Shown here: positions 6,906-9,714 of the stretch, one piece after another
Numbering within the stretch: position 1 is the first letter of the stretch
Layout of the letters: each line of letters opens with the position of its first letter
NCBI GenBank assembly: GCA_938009335.1
Contig: CALLHT010000158.1
Span: 1-9,714, forward strand
Direction: 5' to 3'
Length of the DNA: 9,714 nt
DNA from: an uncultured Rhizobiaceae group bacterium
GTDB lineage: Bacteria; Pseudomonadota; Alphaproteobacteria; Rhizobiales; Rhizobiaceae
Notes under the pieces: generated by a model
The model's input: the letters and a program-made list of their open reading frames with translations, nothing else
Database searches by the model: none
What the model was told of the DNA's origin: nothing
Translations under genes and position numbers: made by a program

Positions 6906-8612
6906 ATGCTGAGTGTTAAAGACCCGAGTACGGAAACATTAAGTAACCAACCATCAGACATGCGTCCCAGCGAAGGTGCTGCAAATCAAGGGCAAAAGAG
7001 CAATGAAAGCAAAATGTTCCAGCAAGAGCTACAGAACGCTCAGAAGGAACTGAACTCGCCTTCAACTAACACAAACGCGAACAATCTGCAAAACACAGAT
7101 CAATCTTCTCCTACCGCGCAACCGAATAATCCAGTGGCCGGCCAGCCAGCTGAAGCTGACGCAATGCAAACAGCGGATGCGGAAGCGGAAGCGGTCGCAA
7201 ACATTGATGAGATCTTGAGTGGTGATGAAACAACCGTTGCAGAACCTGAACTCGCAAAGACAGTGGAGATCAACCAACAAACTGCGTCTGAAAAAGTAGT
7301 TGCTGCCAGAAACGATTTCTCTCAACTAGCCTCGACCGAAAAAGGCAGAGACGACATCGGATTTGCATTGACCGGCAAGGAACGCGAAGCTCGCAGTGCA
7401 GAAGATAACGCGAAGATTGACCAGTTCATTTCAGAAACCATTGCAAATAATCAACTCGGCGACGTCGAGGTTTCTACTGTGGCTCAAGCCTCCGCTGAAC
7501 AAATTGAAAACGGTGAAGTAGCAAACGCCATACCAGAGGGTGTTGCCGGTGCCGCTTTTGTAGATGAAACAGGCAAAGGCAACATTTTGCTCGCAGATAA
7601 TCAGGTTGAGGGCATTATAGATGATGTTGCTGCGGCGGAGGTTGGGGAGATCATTGGTGAGAGAGCCAAAGCTGCAGGCATTCAGGTGGCCGATGGCGAT
7701 GTTGGGGATCGCTTCGTATTAGCAAAGAATGACATCAATCACGACTCCCGTTTGTTTGAAGGTACATTCACACCCGATGAAACAGACACCGTAAAAGTTG
7801 CAGCCAACGGAACAGTTGTGGAAGCCAAGGCTGATCCACAATTCCATAGAATGGTTGCCCAAACTAGGCAGGCTTTACAAAGAGCGCGGCAAGGGGTTGC
7901 AAATGGACGTTACAGAAGCCTGATACAAGGGATGGAAAGAGAGGGTGTGTTTCCTCGGATAACGAACACCTTTAATGATTGGATGGCTCGTCGCGGCCGA
8001 CGAATACTCGGAATGCCAAATATTCCGGGCAGGGGATTTACCGACGCGATTGACAATAATAGAATAGCTGCACTCCATCAAGATATTGTTGCTATGTTGG
8101 ACGGACAGTTGGGGCATGCGGTCCAGAATGCAGATGCCATTATTGCTGAAGCAGAAAACAGAAGGCCATTTTTAACAAGAGATGTGATCGTTGACAACGC
8201 TGGATCAACAACGGTTACTTTGGCATTAATCGCTGCTGGATTGGCAAATGCCGGCTTGACAGCCGGCGCTGGATTTACGCTCGGCGGAGCTGCGATAACA
8301 GCTGGGGTCAATTATGGCGGACGATTGGCAAATGTAATTAGAAATTACTTCGATAATGCGCCACAACTTGCCCAAAATATAATCAACGCTAACAATGCGA
8401 TGATACGTTACACCGAAAGTGCACGAGGTTCTATTGATGCAAACGCTTTTGTTGGGGCCCCAAGAGAATTTCGCGATGCCGATTTCTTACGATTGGATGA
8501 AAGAGTAAATCAAGCAACCGGGATTGTTGAAACGGTGATAAACCTTGAACGGACAGACGATCTGCAACGAGCAGTTCAAAACTTTGTTGGTGGCGGTTCC
8601 GGTCCCGGTTAA
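6906..8612 (+). CDS. Unknown 568-residue protein, possible secreted effector-like protein
   Basis: I do not recognise this protein. No signal peptide. Residues 1-90 are disordered-looking and rich in Ser, Thr, Gln, Asn and Pro; 82-120 are acidic with an Ala/Glu run; 130-205 look helical and charged. Residues 211-272 (GVAGAAFVDETG, NILLAD, AEVGEIIGERA, ADGDVGDRF) resemble the segment of large secreted proteins that carries EExGH followed by GDEGxxF, but here the Glu-Glu and His positions read Ala-Glu and Glu, so any peptidase activity is doubtful. Residues 319-367 are arginine-rich. Residues 434-467 are hydrophobic and Gly/Ala-rich, possibly membrane-inserting; the C-terminus ends GGGSGPG. The gene has its own promoter, operator-like dyad and terminator, and its 3' half uses many AGA, AGG and ATA codons, unlike prs. 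A type III-style or toxin-like effector is one reading; no secretion genes are in view. Confidence 0.8.
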   Translation: MLSVKDPSTETLSNQPSDMRPSEGAANQGQKSNESKMFQQELQNAQKELNSPSTNTNANNLQNTDQSSPTAQPNNPVAGQPAEADAMQTADAEAEAVANIDEILSGDETTVAEPELAKTVEINQQTASEKVVAARNDFSQLASTEKGRDDIGFALTGKEREARSAEDNAKIDQFISETIANNQLGDVEVSTVAQASAEQIENGEVANAIPEGVAGAAFVDETGKGNILLADNQVEGIIDDVAAAEVGEIIGERAKAAGIQVADGDVGDRFVLAKNDINHDSRLFEGTFTPDETDTVKVAANGTVVEAKADPQFHRMVAQTRQALQRARQGVANGRYRSLIQGMEREGVFPRITNTFNDWMARRGRRILGMPNIPGRGFTDAIDNNRIAALHQDIVAMLDGQLGHAVQNADAIIAEAENRRPFLTRDVIVDNAGSTTVTLALIAAGLANAGLTAGAGFTLGGAAITAGVNYGGRLANVIRNYFDNAPQLAQNIINANNAMIRYTESARGSIDANAFVGAPREFRDADFLRLDERVNQATGIVETVINLERTDDLQRAVQNFVGGGSGPG

Positions 8613-8632
8613 TTTTCTTCATTCACTGGCAT

Positions 8633-8651
8633 ATTTGGGCAGAACCCAAAT
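8633..8651 (+). other. Stem-loop downstream of the 568-residue gene
   Basis: ATTTGGG (8633-8639) and CCCAAAT (8645-8651) pair perfectly around the loop CAGAA. No U-tract follows directly, so it is probably a 3' UTR stabilising hairpin or an auxiliary terminator element, not the main terminator. Confidence 0.5.
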
Positions 8652-8678
8652 CGAAAACTCTGAAATTTTTCGTATTCT

Positions 8679-8717
8679 GTAGCGGGTGAGATAGTCTTAC
8701 CTGCTACTTTTGTTGTT
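8679..8717 (+). terminator. Intrinsic terminator of the 568-residue gene
   Basis: GTAGCGGGTGAGA (8679-8691) pairs along its full 13 bp with TCTTACCTGCTAC (8695-8707) around the loop TAG; two of the pairs are G-U, which works only in rightward RNA. CTTTTGTTGTT-like T-rich sequence follows at 8707-8717. The stop codon of the gene is 66 nt upstream. The minus strand has no T-run after the hairpin, so it acts rightward. Confidence 0.7.
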
Positions 8718-8749
8718 GCCTATGTTTTAAAAAGATCCTTCCCGCTCCT

Positions 8750-8779
8750 CTTGCGCTTTTTCTGCACTTCGCCTATAAC
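8750..8779 (+). promoter_or_regulatory. Promoter of rplY
   Basis: CTTGCG (8750-8755), 17 nt, then CTATAA (8773-8778), close to the rhizobial housekeeping consensus CTTGAC-N17-CTATAT. Equivalent sigma-70 reading: TTGCGC-N17-TATAAC. Transcription should start near 8786, at the base of the terminator hairpin described next. Confidence 0.65.
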
Positions 8780-8785
8780 CCGCCT

Positions 8786-8829
8786 GCCCGCACAGACACC
8801 CTTGGAGGCACTGCGGGTTTGTTTTTTTT
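8786..8829 (+). terminator. Intrinsic terminator at the 5' end of the rplY leader
   Basis: CCCGCA (8787-8792) pairs with TGCGGG (8812-8817), and G8786 can add a G-U pair with T8818; a run of TTTGTTTTTTTT follows at 8818-8829. The 19-nt loop contains a mini-hairpin CCT-TGG-AGG (8800-8808) that includes a GGAGG. An alternative outer pairing AACCCGC (8777-8783) with GCGGGTT (8813-8819) is possible for RNA reading in from upstream. It lies 74 nt before the rplY start codon, so it either ends upstream transcripts or attenuates rplY. Confidence 0.75.
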
Positions 8830-8850
8830 CTAAGCTTGGAAAATCACAAT

Positions 8851-8898
8851 TCCCGGGAAACGCCGGGATGCCACAAACACATATTAGCAAGAGGCTAA
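8851..8898 (+). promoter_or_regulatory. rplY leader hairpins, one holding the Shine-Dalgarno in its loop
   Basis: The first hairpin is TCCCGG (8851-8856), loop GAAACG, CCGGGA (8863-8868). The second is TTAGC (8884-8888), loop AAGAG (8889-8893), GCTAA (8894-8898); its loop plus the next G is the Shine-Dalgarno AAGAGG, 9 nt from the ATG at 8904. L25 binds structured 5S rRNA, and gammaproteobacterial rplY is known to be autoregulated through its leader, so a similar role is plausible here. Confidence 0.45.
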
Positions 8899-8903
8899 AT
8901 CTT

Positions 8904-9560
8904 ATGAGCGACACATACGTTCTTGAGGGCCAGTTGCGCGAACGAGTTGGCAAGGGGGCCGCTCGTGAACTTCGCCGCAACGCAATGGTACCTGCCGTCA
9001 TTTATGGCGACAAAAAAGACCCTGTTTCAATTGCGCTTCCTTATAAGGAGCTCGCTATGAAAATTCATGGTGGCGGCTTCATGACAACGGTTGCTTCAAT
9101 CAAAGTCGATGGTGAAGAGTATCGCGTTCTGCCAAAGGATTACCAACTGCACCCGGTTCGTGATTTTATCCAGCATGTGGATTTCCTTCGCGTTTCCAAG
9201 AAAACCGTTGTTACGGTTGAGATCCCGGTTGTCTTCCTGAACGACGAGACTTGCCCGGGCCTCAAAAAGGGCGGCGTTCTGAACGTTGTGCGTTTCACGG
9301 TTGAGGTGAACGTTCCTGCGGACAGTATTCCAGAAAACTTTGAAATCGATCTTAATCCGTTTGATCTGGGCGATTCAATCAACATTTCTTCTGTGACTCT
9401 GCCGGAAGGCGTTGAGCCAACCATTACGGACCGTGATTTCACGATTGCTACCATCGCTGCACCTGCTGGCCTCAAGTCTGAGGAAAGTGAAGATGAAGGC
9501 GCACCGGAAGCACCGGAAACTGAAATCATTGGTGAGAAGAAAGAAGAAGGCGAAGAGTAA
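8904..9560 (+). CDS. rplY: 50S ribosomal protein L25, general stress protein Ctc form
   Basis: Binds 5S rRNA in the central protuberance of the large ribosomal subunit. The protein has 218 residues, the long Ctc type: an L25 domain at about 1-92 (YVLEGQLRERVGKGAARELRRNAMVPAVIYG and LPKDYQLHPVRDFIQHVDF) and a TL5/Ctc C-terminal beta domain at about 97-188 (VTVEIPVVF, PGLKKGGVLNVV, DLNPFDLGDSINISSVTLPEGV). The tail 190-218 is strongly acidic, as is frequent in alphaproteobacteria. The start MSDTYVLEG matches the family and has AAGAGG 9 nt upstream; an ATG at 8868 in the same frame would add twelve unrelated residues. The pth gene begins 35 nt after the stop and is probably cotranscribed. Confidence 0.97.
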   Translation: MSDTYVLEGQLRERVGKGAARELRRNAMVPAVIYGDKKDPVSIALPYKELAMKIHGGGFMTTVASIKVDGEEYRVLPKDYQLHPVRDFIQHVDFLRVSKKTVVTVEIPVVFLNDETCPGLKKGGVLNVVRFTVEVNVPADSIPENFEIDLNPFDLGDSINISSVTLPEGVEPTITDRDFTIATIAAPAGLKSEESEDEGAPEAPETEIIGEKKEEGEE

Positions 9561-9595
9561 GCCTTTTCTGGCGATACGAATGGAGACCCCAAGTC

Positions 9596-9714
9596 ATGCT
9601 GATCATTGCAGGACTAGGAAACCCCGGAGCCAAATATTCAGGCAATCGCCACAATATCGGATTTATGGCGGCGGACGAAATCGTTCGCCGTCATGTCTTT
9701 GGGCCTTGGAAATC
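9596..9714 (+). CDS. pth: Peptidyl-tRNA hydrolase, 5' part (runs off the window)
   Basis: Releases tRNA from peptidyl-tRNA that has dropped off ribosomes. The first 39 codons are visible: MLIIAGLGNPGAKYSGNRHN begins the protein and contains the Pth signature, with the substrate-binding Asn9 and catalytic His19 equivalent to E. coli Asn10 and His20, followed by IGFMAADEIV. GGAG (9582-9585) stands 10 nt before the ATG. The rplY-pth pair is a frequent bacterial arrangement; both products act on translation. Confidence 0.96.
   Translation, partial: MLIIAGLGNPGAKYSGNRHNIGFMAADEIVRRHVFGPWK

Noticed and set aside
7174..7200. Repeated GCGGAA-like hexamers in the orphan gene as a microsatellite or phase-variable tract
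   Set aside because: Only about three imperfect units encoding an Ala/Glu run; unit length is a multiple of three and there is no long homogeneous tract.
8751..8903. Longer L25 beginning at GTG/TTG-type codons in the leader
   Set aside because: The extension reads through the promoter and terminator hairpin, and L25 proteins start at the MSDTYVLEG-like sequence.
1..9714. CRISPR array, tRNA/rRNA gene, insertion sequence or integrase
   Set aside because: No regularly spaced repeats, cloverleaf, transposase motifs or terminal inverted repeats were seen on either strand.

Overview
The window looks like ordinary chromosome of an alphaproteobacterium, most likely a member of the Hyphomicrobiales (Rhizobiales) with moderate G+C. 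The evidence is the kind of genes present: Lgt, a MidA/NDUFAF7 methyltransferase, PgeF, a creatinase-like M24 protein, a DUF992 protein, and the long acidic-tailed L25/Ctc form, plus a CTTG-N17-CTATAA style promoter. I could not run any search, so the family assignments come from motifs read by eye.

Bases 1-4355 carry a compact rightward set. It starts with the 3' part of lgt (prolipoprotein diacylglyceryl transferase), followed by a MidA-type methyltransferase overlapping it by ATGA, pgeF (peptidoglycan quality control), and an M24-fold hydrolase 1 nt further on whose metal ligands are all replaced. A lipoprotein with an S/T/Q/A-rich linker follows after 46 nt; its lipobox makes it a plausible Lgt substrate. 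After a 142-nt gap with three small hairpins comes prs (PRPP synthetase, 4498-5430), then a secreted DUF992 protein (5508-6005).

A hydroxypyruvate isomerase-like TIM barrel gene (6010-6774, minus strand) converges on the DUF992 gene with 4 nt between them and diverges from the most unusual gene of the window. That gene is a 568-residue protein of unknown function (6906-8612). It has its own likely promoter, a 23-nt near-perfect dyad upstream with a repeated half-site at the transcription start, a strong Shine-Dalgarno, and a 13-bp terminator hairpin downstream. It is visibly more AT-rich and uses many AGA/AGG/ATA codons, so it reads as an acquired single-gene islet. It has no signal peptide, an S/T/Q/N-rich disordered N-terminus, a segment resembling a degenerate EExGH-type peptidase motif, and a hydrophobic segment near the C-terminus. 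An effector or toxin-like secreted protein is possible but unproven.

The window ends with rplY (5S rRNA-binding L25/Ctc) and the start of pth (peptidyl-tRNA hydrolase), a common translation pair. The rplY leader is notable: a well-formed promoter would start RNA almost exactly at the 5' arm of an intrinsic terminator, followed by a second hairpin and a third that shows the Shine-Dalgarno in its loop. This suggests attenuation or autoregulation of L25.
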